Assembly (NCBI GenBank): GCA_016699535.1
Contig: CP064980.1
Location: 3,356,001-3,420,000, forward strand
From: Myxococcales bacterium
Lineage (GTDB): Bacteria; Myxococcota_A; Polyangia; Polyangiales; GCA-016699535
DNA length: 64,000 nucleotides
Direction of reading: 5' to 3'
The notes beneath the pieces were generated by a model that had not been told where the DNA came from, did no database searches, and saw only the letters and a list, made by a program, of their open reading frames with translations. A program made the position numbers and the translations under genes. Below, piece by piece: positions 18,214-28,926 of this stretch (the stretch's first letter is position 1; every line of letters begins with the position of its first letter).

Positions 18214-19350
18214 CTAACGCGAAATCCCAGCTCGGAAAAACCGACGATCCATCCACTCGGTCACCGGAGCGGCGATATAGATGGAGGAGTATGTTCCGAC
18301 GACCACACCGATAACCATGGCTAAAGCAATGTCCTGAATGACAGGGGTGCCCCAGATAAAGAACGCACTCACTGAAAGAACGGTTGTGCCTGATGTCGTA
18401 ATCGTTCTTGATAGCATCTGCGAAGTACTAATATTGATTAACTCTCGCAGGCTCTTATCTCGCATGCGTTGCATGTTTTCACGAATACGATCGAAGATAA
18501 CTATCGTATCGTTGATCGAGTAGCCCATGATCGTAAGCAAAGCAGCAACGGTTGATAAGTTAATCTCCTTTCGCAACAAGACGAACAAACCAATCGTAAT
18601 AATCGCATCATGCACCATGGCAAGCACTCCGCCCGGTGCAAAACGTAAATCAAAGCGAAACGCGACATAGACCATAATGAAGGCGACTGCGTAAAGTAGC
18701 GATTGCAGCGCAGCCGTCCGAAGTTGTTCTCCTGCTTTTGGACCTACCCATTCCACTCGCCTGGGGGCTTCTGGACCGCGGGAGCCAAGCTTGCTCTGGA
18801 GTTTGTCGACAATCTTGTCGGCCACGCCTTGCAAACGAATTTCATAACGAAATTGATCTGCGGATCCGAAACGGCTTGCAGAACGCACTTTCACGCCAGC
18901 CGCATGAACCGCATGCGTCAAAAGAGCCTCGTTGGTGACTCCACTGAGTCTTAGTGATATTTTATCGCCACCAGGAGAGAGCTTGAACTCTTTTATCTTG
19001 GTTTGACCAAGCGCTGAACTGATTTTCGATTTGATTTGTTTAATTTTCGAATCAGCAAGAGATGAAACTTCCTGAATACGAACGATGAATTCATTGGGCC
19101 GATCCTCAACACTTAGTACTTCCGGTTGACTGTAGCCCAAAGAACCAAGGGTCGAGCGCAATTCCCCCGCGCTTACTTTCCCTTTGAATGCAAGCTGGAT
19201 TTCCGTACCACCTCGAAAATCAATGCCGTAGTTTGGTCCCGGAAAGACAATAAGGACAAGACTGCCAATCACCGTCAGAATAGAGACTAAAATCACTACC
19301 TTCCGGTAGCGCATAAAATCAATATAAACGCCTGGTTTAATAAACTCCAT
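18214..19350 (-). CDS. secF: Protein translocase subunit SecF
   Basis: With SecD it uses the proton motive force to pull secreted proteins through SecYEG. Its 378 residues are intact and somewhat longer than usual (about 310), because of an extended periplasmic first domain. It shows the start FIKPGVYIDFMRYRKVV, the motif GIDFRGGTEIQL, and six membrane segments with the family block AFRFDLRFAPGGVLAMVHDAIITIG, then MGYSINDTIVIFDRIRENM. It follows secD with 3 bases between the repaired secD stop and the secF start. Confidence 0.95.
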   Translation of the reverse strand: MEFIKPGVYIDFMRYRKVVILVSILTVIGSLVLIVFPGPNYGIDFRGGTEIQLAFKGKVSAGELRSTLGSLGYSQPEVLSVEDRPNEFIVRIQEVSSLADSKIKQIKSKISSALGQTKIKEFKLSPGGDKISLRLSGVTNEALLTHAVHAAGVKVRSASRFGSADQFRYEIRLQGVADKIVDKLQSKLGSRGPEAPRRVEWVGPKAGEQLRTAALQSLLYAVAFIMVYVAFRFDLRFAPGGVLAMVHDAIITIGLFVLLRKEINLSTVAALLTIMGYSINDTIVIFDRIRENMQRMRDKSLRELINISTSQMLSRTITTSGTTVLSVSAFFIWGTPVIQDIALAMVIGVVVGTYSSIYIAAPVTEWMDRRFFRAGISR

Positions 19351-19353
19351 CGA

Positions 19354-21186
19354 CTAACCCACCCGCAACTGTTGCACACGTAAACCGCGGACCAACCATT
19401 CGAACATTACTCGAGAACAGAACACACCGGTAAAAAAGAGAAGTAATGATTCCAGCCATCAAGGTCACAGCAAAACCACGAATGGGTCCCGTACCAAACT
19501 GATAAAGCACAACACCTGCAATGAAAGTCGTTAGCTGTGCATCCATAATCGACCAGAAGGCGCGACGGTAACCCTGATCCACTGCCGCGCGTGCCGATTT
19601 ACCACCTCGAAGCTCCTCACGGATACGCTCCATAATCAGCACGTTAGCATCCACGGCCATACCAACCGTTAGGGCAATTCCCGCAATACCCGGGAGAGTC
19701 AGCGTTGCACTCATCACCGACAGAAAAGCCAACAACAACGAAATATTGAAGAGCACCATGACGTCCGCAATGAAACCACCCACCTGGTAGTACAGAAGCA
19801 TGAATATCAGCACCAATATTATGCCTACCATCGCTCCTTTTGCACCACGCTGCACTGAATCTTGACCCAGCGTTGGACCGATGAGTTGCTCATTTGATGG
19901 ACGAATAGGAACAGGAAGCGCACCCGCCTTGAGTACAATCGATAGATTCTTTGCTTCCTGTTGGATGTTGGGTCCTACACCCAAAGTAATTTGGGCGCGC
20001 CCTCCTCCAATCTTGGTCTGTATCACTGGAGCAGACTCGACGCGGTCATCAAGCACAATCGCCATGCGTCGCTTTACGTTTCTTTCTGTGAGCTCTTCAA
20101 AAAGATTTGCGCCACGCGGTTTTTTGAAGTCAATCGATACGAAAAAGGCGGGTCTTCCGGACGCTGTCCTTGAGTGACCCACGCATCCTCGATTTCATCA
20201 CCGCCCACTTCGCTCCGTGAAAACAGGTAGTAAGTGCGCCATAATGTGGTGGGCTCTTCGCCCGGTTCAAGACCCTGAGCCAAGGTCTCAGAACCCATTA
20301 AGAGCTGATGGTCTTCGGGAACTCTCTCAGCATCGCGTAACGATTTAAGATATTTCGAAAGTTTCTGCTTGGCACCCTTGCCTTGCGCCATGAGATAGCT
20401 GCTCGTCGAACTCTTCCCGGTCCCAGTAGGGACAGTTTCTTTGAGTGCTTGGATACCTTCAGGAAGATCGGAAAGCGTTGCCACAAAATCACTTTCATCA
20501 TCCAACACTTTAAACTCGAGCTGCGCGGTTCGGCCAATGATATCGCGCGTCAGTTGAAAAGTGGCTTCATCTTCACCAGGAATCTCGATAATAATATCGG
20601 TTTCGCGGGAAGCCACCGAAGTCTGACGCAGCTGAAGTTCATCAATGCGATTGACGATCGTGCGCTTGGCTTGCTGAACTGCATCGTCACGCAACGCCTG
20701 TAACCGGTCTTCACGCACTTCAAGACTCACAGTGTTTGCATCACGTCCCACTTCTTTTAAATCACCAAGATTACGAAGCAAGTCGCGATCAAGCGCTTTT
20801 AAATCCGAAGTTTTTTTAAAGACCACCTGAAGTTTGCGATGATCGTCACGGTTACGTTTTACAGTAACGCGTTCGGCCACTTGGTCGAGCTGGGCGCGCG
20901 TGGGGGTGTCGCGCTCTGGAATCACATTAAGCTTTCTGCCAAGACTCTCTAGAAGCTGCTCGGCACGCGTGTCGCGAATATCACGTATCGCTTCATCAAC
21001 CTCGGCTTCGTACACCAACCGCAAACCACCACGAATATCGAGGCCCGGGACAATCTTCCCTTTGAAGGTATTTTTAACGAAACTAGGAGCGGGCACCCAC
21101 TTGTCGATGCTAGGCCAGAGGGAAAGCCAGGCAAGCGCAACCGTTGCCGCAACAATACTAAAACGGAAATACCAAGCTCGGTCCAT
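19354..21186 (-). CDS. secD: Protein translocase subunit SecD (two frameshifts)
   Basis: Partner of SecF in the Sec export machinery. The first frame (from 21186) has the N-terminal membrane segment, LDIRGGLRLVYEAEVDEA and the periplasmic P1 domain. The second carries the rest, with LDDRVESAPVIQTKI, VGMAVDANVLIMERIREEL and the C-terminal membrane segments. Two corrections restore about 610 residues. One C is missing near 20151 (EDP-AFFVSIDFKKP). One base is extra in the run at 19432-19437, after which the end reads SLFTGVFCSRVMFEWLVRGL and stops at 19354, in the position expected just before secF. Two opposite one-base errors in one essential gene argue for sequence error, not decay. Confidence 0.93.
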
Positions 21187-21191
21187 TTTCT

Positions 21192-21587
21192 TTAAGCCGC
21201 CTTCTTGTTGGAACCGGTGTTTTCGACGCCGGCAACATGGCTACGTAGCACATTGAGTTTTACTTTCTCGGCCACTAACAACGTTACATCGCTGTCGCTG
21301 AGGTCAAGAATCTCACCCCGAATCCCACCCGTTGTGCGTACGACATCACCACGTTTTAAACTACTGAGTAGAGCTTGTTGTTCTTTTTGACGTTTTTGTT
21401 GCGGGCGAATCAAAAGAAGATAAAAGACCACAAACATGACAACCAGCATGCCAGCTTGCATGGCGCAGCCCTCGGGCGCCGGTGCTTGTGGTGCTGATGC
21501 ACTGGAAGCGGCTCCGCCGGCTCCCGACCCTGTTGCAGCAGGCTGCAACTTCCAAAATAATTCCGTCAAAGCTAAAAACACACACAA
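21192..21587 (-). CDS. yajC: Sec translocase accessory subunit YajC
   Basis: A small single-span membrane protein that joins SecDF. Its 131 residues include a first segment rich in Ala, Gly and Pro (about residues 18-40), unlike the short N-terminus of most YajC proteins. The family core follows: the membrane segment MLVVMFVVFYLLLIRPQQKRQKE (about residues 47-70), then LKRGDVVRTTGGIRGEI and the beta-rich end. It sits 5 bases before secD. Divergent from glnE; the spacer of about 225 bases probably holds both promoters. Confidence 0.93.
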   Translation of the reverse strand: MCVFLALTELFWKLQPAATGSGAGGAASSASAPQAPAPEGCAMQAGMLVVMFVVFYLLLIRPQQKRQKEQQALLSSLKRGDVVRTTGGIRGEILDLSDSDVTLLVAEKVKLNVLRSHVAGVENTGSNKKAA

Positions 21588-21813
21588 CCTCGCAAATTAC
21601 AGCGACACTTACTTTGTTTGATTCTATCGGCCGCGGTTCTACTTCAAGGCCGAAAAAGCGTCAACAGATAGGACTTTAGCTCACGCTCATGGGCTTTTAG
21701 GCAAAACACGCCACAGATCCTGCTTTTTCTTGGAGCGGGTGGTAGGGAACAATTGGACACACCTGAGGGCTGCCCCAGAATGGAGGGCCGAGTCATTCAG
21801 GTGTATCAGCGCG

Positions 21814-24703
21814 ATGGAAGACTTTGACCCGAAAAAAGCGCAGCAAGCTTGCGCCCAGTTCAGCGCCGCCGGTGGAAAGCTCGCGAATAAACAAGAGCAA
21901 ACGATGGTGGCTGCACTTTTCGAGCATAGCCCGGCATTATTTCCGCTGCTTTGCGAAAAACCATCCCGTCTTTCAGCAATTGTCGCCGAGCCACTTTCGC
22001 TGCCATGGAACGAAGAATCGCTGCGTAGCCTCTTCGATCCGCTGTTTCAAGGCGAGCTTGAGCCCTCTGAACTGACCAAACAATTGCGCGAATTACGCCA
22101 TATCGCGATGCTACGCCTTGCTCTACGCGATGTCTTGCGCCTTGCAGATATTGACCAAAGCAGCGCCGAGGTGAGCGCACTTGCCAGCACGGTCGTGCAT
22201 TATGCCTTAAGTGCTTCATTAAGTAGTTACACAAAACGCTTTGGACTGCCATTGGACGAGCAAAAGCAGCCCATCCCGCTGGTCGCCCTTGGCATGGGCA
22301 AGCTCGGGGGCGTCGAATTGAATCCTGGTAGCGATATCGATCTTTGCTTCTTTTATGGAAGCGACCACATGCTGGAAAACTCGTGTTCAATTGAAGCACA
22401 TGCCTTTTTTACAAAAGTTGTCCAGCGAAGCTGTAGCCTGATCTCGGATGTCTCCGAAGATGGCTTCTGCTTTCGAGTCGACTTGAGGTTGCGTCCAGAG
22501 GGTCGGACAGGACCTTTGGTTAACTCGCTTTCAAGCGCAGAACGTTACTACGAATCCTGGGGACGAAACTGGGAGCGCGCCGCTTTGTTGCGAGCACGAC
22601 CTATCGCAGGGGATTTGCCCTTTGGAAAAAAACTCCTTTTGACACTCAAGCCCTTCGTGTTCCGTCGCGAAATTAAGCCTGCCCTCGCTGGCGAGATGAT
22701 GGAATTGCTCGACCGCAACCGCAGTGAACATCAAGTTGACTTAGAAAACGACGTCAAACTTGGGCTCGGTGGAATTCGCGAAGCCGAGTTTTTTGTGCAA
22801 TCGCTGCAGCTAATCTGGGGGGACGTTATCCGGCGCTTCAAGTCCAAGGTACCATTGCTGCCGTTGATGCTTTGCTAGCTCATGGCTTGGTTTCTGACCG
22901 CGAAGCACAAGAGCTTACCGACGCGTGGGCTTTTTGCGTCGCCTGGAACACCGCATTCAAATGCACCGAAGCCACCAAACCCACGAGCTACCGAAAGAAA
23001 AGCAAGCGCGAACAGCTTTGGCAGAATCGCTGGGCTTTAGCGACCTTGATGCCTTTGAAGACGAGTACACGAGGCACAAAGAAAAGGTTCGCAAGTTAGC
23101 TCAAAGCCTGATCCCGGGCCAAGACAGCTCGAGCAAGTCTGTGTTTCAAAAAGCATGCAACGACCTTGCCGAAGGACATTCGCTGCAAAGTGCCGCGGAG
23201 CAACTTCAAGGAAGCATTCAGCAAGCAAGCCTCGATGAAATCAAAGCGCTACTAAAACGCCTTTCAAAAAAAGCCGACTCCCCGCTTGGTGCAGTCACTC
23301 AGGAGAAACTACCGCTGCTTGGGCCAACTTTGCTCGAAGAGGCCACGAATTCGTCGGATGCTATCTCGGCACTTCATTTCCTCGTTGAGCTCTTCGAGCG
23401 TCTAGGTGGCCCCTGGCTCTATGGTCAATGGTTACTCGACGAAGAGCCCATTCGAAGACGTCTCATTAATCTCTTTGCGAAAAGCCCAACCTTATCCGAA
23501 GCACTGATCAATCACCCTGAGAATCTGGAAACGCTCTTTAGCTCGCATCGCACCATCGACCCAACGATCATCCGAGACCGACACAGGGCGCTGTCGGAGA
23601 ACTACAACTCCGCTGAGCAACAAGAAGACGCCATTGCCAACCTTCGTAAACTCAAGCGCGAGCACATGCTTGGGATAGGCCTCATGTATGTGGGCGGCGA
23701 TGCCGAGCTCGAAAAGACAAGCGAACTCCTCAGTATACTGGCCGATGAACAAATAAAGGCGGCCACTTGGATGGCCATGAAAAGCCTAGGTAAACCAACC
23801 ACAAACCTTGCTCTTCCCGCGGTGGTGGGCCTGGGAAAGCTTGGCGCAGGAGAGCTCGGGTTTTCAAGTGATTTAGATATTTTCTTTATCTACGATTCAG
23901 ATGCTCTTTCCGAAACTCAAAAAGAATACGCACAGGACAGTTACACTAAAATCGCACAACGCTGCCTGAGCATTTTATCACAACCTCATGAGCAAGGCGC
24001 AGCTTACCAAGTGGATACCCGTTTGCGCCCAAGCGGCCGACACGGCCTACTCGTAGTCTCTCTCGCCGCTTTTGATCGCTACCATGAAGAGCACGCCGAG
24101 GCCTGGGAGCGACAAAGTTTGATTCGAGCACGTCCCATTTCAGCTTCGGAGTCGCTGAAGCAGGCCCTGGATAAGCGCTTCGCCCATCTTGCCTACGAGC
24201 ATCAAGCACCTGAGGCTCATAAACTCGCGCACCTTCGAGCCCGCATGCAAAAAGAACTTGCTTCGGAGACGGCGCATAAAGTTAACCCGAAGTATGGTTA
24301 CGGCGGACTTGTCGATATTGAATTCCTCGTGCAGTGGCTGCAGATGCGCCACGGCAGTGATTCCAATGTACGCACTCCTCACACACTCTCTGCCCTCCGC
24401 AAACTCTCCGAAGCAGGATATTTTCCGAAGAACCAAGCTAAAATGCTCGAGCACTGTTATAGTTGGTTTAGAAGTATTGAGCAGAGTCTGCATCTCATGA
24501 AACCCTACGGACAGCTTTTTATCTCGCGAGACGACCCAACGCTTAGTAAGCTTGCAGCCTCACTTCGTGTTCGTGCTCGAGACGCCATGTCAGTCGAAGA
24601 GGCCTTCTTCGCGACGTATAAGCAGAACGCCGAGTTTTGCCGTTCCATGTTCGAAGAATACCTCTGCAAAGTGGATGCCGCCGCACCTTGGAGTGAGCAG
24701 TGA
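21814..24703 (+). CDS. glnE: Glutamine synthetase adenylyltransferase/deadenylase GlnE (two frameshifts)
   Basis: Adds and removes AMP on glutamine synthetase according to nitrogen state. About 963 residues after repair, the usual length. Two nucleotidyltransferase halves are visible: ALGMGKLGGVELNPGSDIDLCFFY in the first and VVGLGKLGAGELGFSSDLDIFFIY in the second, each with the G-K-L-G and D-x-D motifs, followed by the matching DLRLRPEGRTGPLV and DTRLRPSGRHGLLV. One G is missing in the run 22817-22822 and one T in 22931-22935. Between them the middle frame reads GGRYPALQVQGT and then DALLAHGLVSDREAQELTDAW. The start at 21814 (MEDFDPKKA) fits better than the one at 21730. It overlaps the next gene as GTGA. 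Confidence 0.93.
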
Positions 24704-26701
24704 ACCAGCTTTCCGTTCTAATCGCACATCCTGAACAAAAAGTGGCCACCGCCATCGCGGATGAAGTCCGGCAAAGCGGTCATTCGGCCACAAAAGTATA
24801 TGACGGCAAAGATGTGCTACGTGCTTTTGAACAAAAAACTTTGATGCGCTGATCGTCCATGTTGCGCTACGAGGACAAGACGGAATCAGCACCTCAGAAA
24901 GCATCCGTAAATCAGCAAAGGGCATAGACCTGCCCATCATCCTGACGGGCACGCCCAATGTCGATGCATTGAAACTCGAAGCACTTGCCGAAAGCATTCG
25001 CGCAACAGCCTTTGTGCTTAGCGACGACAATGTTCGTTTTGTGGTGCGCTTGCTCGACGACCTGGTCCACCGCTCACCCACAAAACCCTCCGTACACCCT
25101 GAAGCGCCCGACGGCGCTCCCGATTACGATACAGGCGAAAACAAAAGCGACGAGCACTTTGCCGAAGGCGAAGAGCGGCAAACCAAAGTCGATGACGCGC
25201 CCTATAGCGAACTTGAAAAGACTCCATTATCCCTTGGGCTCAAGGCGACGATCCCGACGCTGAAACCGAAGGACAAAATGTCGAAGCTCAAGTCCGTGCA
25301 ATCCAAGAAAACGAAAGCGCCACCACTGGCAACTTCAAGAGCATGCCCTTCCCCCGACTGCTACGCCAAATGGCCGACACACGCAGCACAGGCGCGATTG
25401 CCATTTACCATCACGACAGCGACCGAAAAACCACCACTGGAGAGGCACCTAAAAAGGTCGTTTACTTTCGAAATGGCATCCCTGCCTATGTCGAATCCAA
25501 TCTTGTTCATGAATGCTTGGGACACATGCTGGTCCGACAAGGAAAAATCGACCGAAGCATTTTAGAAGAATCCGTTAAGCGGATGCACAGTGAAAAGCGA
25601 AAACAAGGCGACATTCTAGTGGCACTTGGTGTGCTGAGCACCGCAGAGCTCAATGAAGCCTTGCAAGAGCAACTTCAACGCAAACTCTTTGATTTGTTTG
25701 GTTGGCGACATGCTTCGTTTCACTTGCTCAAGAACGAAAGCAAGCTCCCCGGCATCATCCGTCTTGAGATGGGCCTTGCGGAAGTGATTTTTGAAGGCGT
25801 CGTAAGGCAGATCCCACCGCAACGTCTTTTGCGCTTACTTGAACCTCACATGACCCACTACGTTGTGCCCAATCACCAACGCGCCGAAGTCTTTCTGAAG
25901 ATGGATCTCGTGGATGAAGCACGCGACGTCGTGCTCAAGCTCAACGGTTCCATGACCATGTCCCAGGTGCTTAGAACCGCTACGAAGCGACCCGGAGCCG
26001 TTGCGCAACTGCTCTATGCGATGGCCACGGTCGAAGCCCTTCGCTTTTCCTTAGAGCCAGACCAGGTCGCCTCAGTTCAAGACTATCTTGCTGAAACGCA
26101 AAGTTTTATGGTCCCCAGCCCCGAGCAAGAAAGCACGGCTCCTGCTTCCACCACCGCCGAAGCACCTGTTCCAGAATATGGCTCCTACGCCACAACCGAA
26201 GTCACTAGCGGAGAGACCCCCAATCAGCGCACACGCAGCAAAAACGAATCGGTCACTGCCAATGCCGATCCTGCTCCTGCCACTGAAACGACTAACACCG
26301 AACAACTTGATCGCGAGGTCGAGCTTACCTTCCAAGCTGAACGCCTTTTCCGTCTCGGAAAACGCTCTTTGCGAAACAAGGAATACGACCGTGCGCTACT
26401 TTTGTTCAACCAAGCCCATAAACTTTGTCCCGACGAAGGCGAGTTCATGCTCTACGTCGGCTACCTTACGCACTTGATGGCCGACGGCAAGCCAAAGCAA
26501 AACGAAAAAGCTAAGAAAATCATCGAACGCGCTATCGAACACGCCCCCCACCTCTACGAAGCCCACCTTTTTTACGCCCGGGTTTTACGTAGCCTCGCCA
26601 AAGACGGCAACGCGAAAAGTGCCCTGCAAAGGGCCATCGCACTCGAGCCCCAGCGAAGCGAAGCCCAAGAGGAACTTGAGGATCTAGACCGGGACAACTA
26701 G
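24700..26701 (+). CDS. Degenerate receiver - DUF4388 - TPR signalling protein (two frameshifts)
   Basis: About 667 residues in three parts. Residues 1-125 fold-match a response-regulator receiver, but the phosphoacceptor Asp is His (ALIVHVALRGQDG) and the N-terminal acidic pair is replaced by HPE, so it is a pseudo-receiver. An acidic linker follows. The middle is a DUF4388 (PATAN-like) domain (MPFPRLLRQMADTRSTGAIAI, then VVYFRNGIPAYVESN) with a helical extension. The last part has TPR-like repeats (GKRSLRNKEYDRALLLFNQA and two further repeats). Such proteins are frequent in Myxococcota and act in motility and signalling. One A is missing in 24833-24838 and one in 25216-25219. The GTG start overlaps the glnE stop, so the two are translationally coupled; a link to nitrogen signalling is only inferred. 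Confidence 0.8.
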
Positions 26702-26729
26702 TGCAGGTACAAAGAGCCTCGGAGGTCGG

Positions 26730-27650
26730 ATGATCGACAAAGTAGAAAAGATATGGATGGACGGAAAGCTCATACCCTGGGACGAAGCAAACGTTCACAT
26801 CTTAACACATACGCTTCACTACGGACTAGGCGTTTTTGAGGGCGTACGTTGCTACAAACGCGACGATGGAAGCAGTGCCATCTTTCGTTTGGATGAACAC
26901 TCCCAAAGGCTGTGCGACTCAGCCAAAATAGCCACCATCCCTTTGCCATGGACCGCCAAGCAAATCAGTGAAGCTTGCGTGCAAACCGTGCGCGCCAACA
27001 AGCTTGATGCTTGCTACATTCGTCCTCTTGTGTTCATGGGTGACGGCGCGATGGGCTTGGCAGCCTCAGACAACGCAACCCGTATGGCAGTCATTGCTTG
27101 GCGCTGGGGAGCCTACCTCGGCGACGAAGCGCTCAAATACGGCATTCGCGCTAAAATCAGCTCCTTTGCTCGGCCAGGCGTCAATATGCTCATGGCCAAA
27201 GGCAAAATCGTCGGACACTATGTAAGCTCCATTTTGGCCAAGCGTGAAGCGCTCAACGCAGGCTACGAAGAAGCTATCCTGCTTGATGCGCAGGGCTACA
27301 TCGCTGAAGCGTCCGGCGAAAACGTGTTTGTCGTCAAAGACGGAACCATCTATACGCCACCACTTGGCGGCTCACAGCTAGGCGGCATTACCCGCGATAC
27401 AGTCCTTCAACTTTGCGCGGATCTATCCATTCCAGTGCTCGAGCGAAGCTTGTGTCGCGATGAGCTTTACATTGCCGATGAAGTCTTTTTGTGTGGCACA
27501 GCAGCTGAAGTCACCCCTGTGCGTGAACTTGATGATCGCAGCATCGGCATCGGCAGCCGTGGTCCCATCACAGAAAAAGTCCAAAGCCGCTTCTTTGAGA
27601 CCCTACGTTCCTCCGATCCAAGTCATCCGGAGTGGTTTACAATCGTATAA
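26730..27650 (+). CDS. ilvE: Branched-chain amino acid aminotransferase IlvE
   Basis: PLP-dependent fold-type IV transaminase for the last step of Leu, Ile and Val synthesis. Its 306 residues are of normal length and intact. Motifs: ILTHTLHYGLGVFEGVRCY near residue 30, the PLP-lysine region AKGKIVGHYVSSILAKREAL near residue 155-175, EAILLDAQGYIAEASGENVFVV, and GGITRDTVLQL. A ribosome binding site GGAGG lies 8 bases before the ATG. It follows the TPR gene by 28 bases. Confidence 0.96.
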   Translation: MIDKVEKIWMDGKLIPWDEANVHILTHTLHYGLGVFEGVRCYKRDDGSSAIFRLDEHSQRLCDSAKIATIPLPWTAKQISEACVQTVRANKLDACYIRPLVFMGDGAMGLAASDNATRMAVIAWRWGAYLGDEALKYGIRAKISSFARPGVNMLMAKGKIVGHYVSSILAKREALNAGYEEAILLDAQGYIAEASGENVFVVKDGTIYTPPLGGSQLGGITRDTVLQLCADLSIPVLERSLCRDELYIADEVFLCGTAAEVTPVRELDDRSIGIGSRGPITEKVQSRFFETLRSSDPSHPEWFTIV

Positions 27651-27663
27651 AGCCTTCGCTAGC

Positions 27664-28378
27664 CTACGAAGAAGGATTTGCTTCTTTGTACACAAGAATG
27701 CGTCGGCAGTTGGCACATTGCTCCAGCGTCTCACCGCGTTGCACATTGATGAACTGCTGAGGCGAAATCGTCATGCGGCAAGCGGTGCAGGTGTTGTGAT
27801 ACACTTGAACTAGACCGACCCCTAATCGATCTTTAGTTGCTCGCAGCGACGCAAGTGGCTTTTATCAACATGCGCAGCAAGCTCATCACGACCTAGCAAT
27901 ACCTCAGAACGTTCTCTTTCAAGTTCCTTGATGCGAGCTTCAGCCTTTTCTCTTTCATCGTCACAGAGTTTTTCAACTCTTCGAGCTCTCCTTCATGGGA
28001 AGCTAGCGAGCTATTGACTTGGTCGATGGCGGTGTTGAGTTTTTCGCGTTCTTGCTCACGATCGCGAATGTTGCGCCGCAGAGATTCCATTTCGCGTTCA
28101 GCCGCTTCGGCTTCACGGGCATTTTGCGCACGCGCCATTTTGCTTTTGGCTTTGGCAAGCTGCTCGTTGCCTTGGCTAACTTCCTGCGCGTGCTGCTCTC
28201 GAAGACGTGTCGCCTCAGCAAGCTTGTCGCGTTCGACCGAAAGCAGGCGCTCAAGTCGTTCGACATTGCCTACCATCTCTTCGATTCGAGCTGGAAGCGC
28301 GCGAAGTTCGGTTTCTACTTCTCGCGCGGAATTATCAATTTCTGAAAGTTTAGCTAAAGCTTCAAGTTGTTCCCGCAC
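27664..28378 (-). CDS. Coiled-coil and C4 zinc-ribbon protein (CT398/DUF164-like, two frameshifts)
   Basis: After repair about 238 residues. Residues 1-165 are a long heptad-rich coiled coil (LEALAKLSEIDNSAREVETEL and so on). The end is a zinc ribbon, read from the third frame: YHNTCTACRMTISPQQF then LEQCANCRRILVYKE, that is two CxxC pairs. This layout is the 'C4-type zinc ribbon domain' family, widespread in bacteria and of uncertain function; proposed links are to RNA or chaperone-like roles. One base is missing in the run 27969-27973, and another near 27854-27862. The GTG at 28378 is chosen because the family begins with 'REQL..L.KLSEID'; the frame itself extends to 28438. It is convergent with ilvE. 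Confidence 0.8.
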
Positions 28379-28926
28379 ACGCGCGCCTTTACCGCGCCTT
28401 GCGACAAGACGCAAGCACGAAGCCGACAAGCCCCACAATCCGCGCTTTTTACAGGCTTGTCTCCTTCATACTTCCTCCCTGTCTGAAAAACACCATTTGA
28501 CAAAACTGGCATATTTCTGGACTATTTAATGACATGTCTGTCGTTAAATAGCGCAGAAATATGCTATTTATATCACAACCGGCGTTTTAAAACCGATTCT
28601 CGTTTGCGGCCAAGCAGCAAGTCTTGCCCAAAGCATGAGACCACACAACAACGATCGACTGCTCCGCATGTCTGCTCTTCTTTGCACGCCGGCTGTATAC
28701 CGAACCAGGCTCTGCGTATTCTGAGCTCTCAACGAACGCCATGCCCACCCTGACTAGGCTCCGGAAATCATAGGCCCTTTGTGGCAAGATGATGTGATGT
28801 GGCCTGCATCGCGTACCATACCATGGACGGCCTCGAAAAAGTCATGGGCACGGACTACGAGATCGGATCTCCGATCATTTCCCAGCATTTGTCGATATTC
28901 AGCCTATGGGATGTTAGGATTGCGAC
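28379..28926. other. Intergenic region with a long inverted repeat
   Basis: About 490-550 bases between the divergent zinc-ribbon gene and the lipoprotein gene. Apart from the 56-base hairpin at 28509-28564 I see only a GTTTTAAAAC palindrome near 28590 and a GATCGG-ATCT-CCGATC hairpin near 28862-28880. Short open frames here show no recognisable protein. The sequence before and around the hairpin is distinctly AT-rich. Confidence 0.4.
28509..28564. promoter_or_regulatory. 56-base near-perfect inverted repeat
   Basis: Arm 28509-28519 (GCATATTTCTG) pairs perfectly with 28554-28564 (CAGAAATATGC), and 28522-28533 (CTATTTAATGAC) pairs with 28540-28551 (GTCGTTAAATAG) except for one G-T. The arms are separated by a 2-base internal mismatch and meet at a 6-base loop. 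That gives 23-base-paired arms in a region with no gene. It is too long and AT-rich for a standard terminator and has no T-run. It could be an operator for a dimeric regulator, a cruciform, or a remnant of a small mobile element. No second copy is seen in this window. Confidence 0.6.

Noticed and set aside
28587..28787. A short minus-strand open frame in the spacer
   Set aside because: Composition is not protein-like and no start signal is visible.
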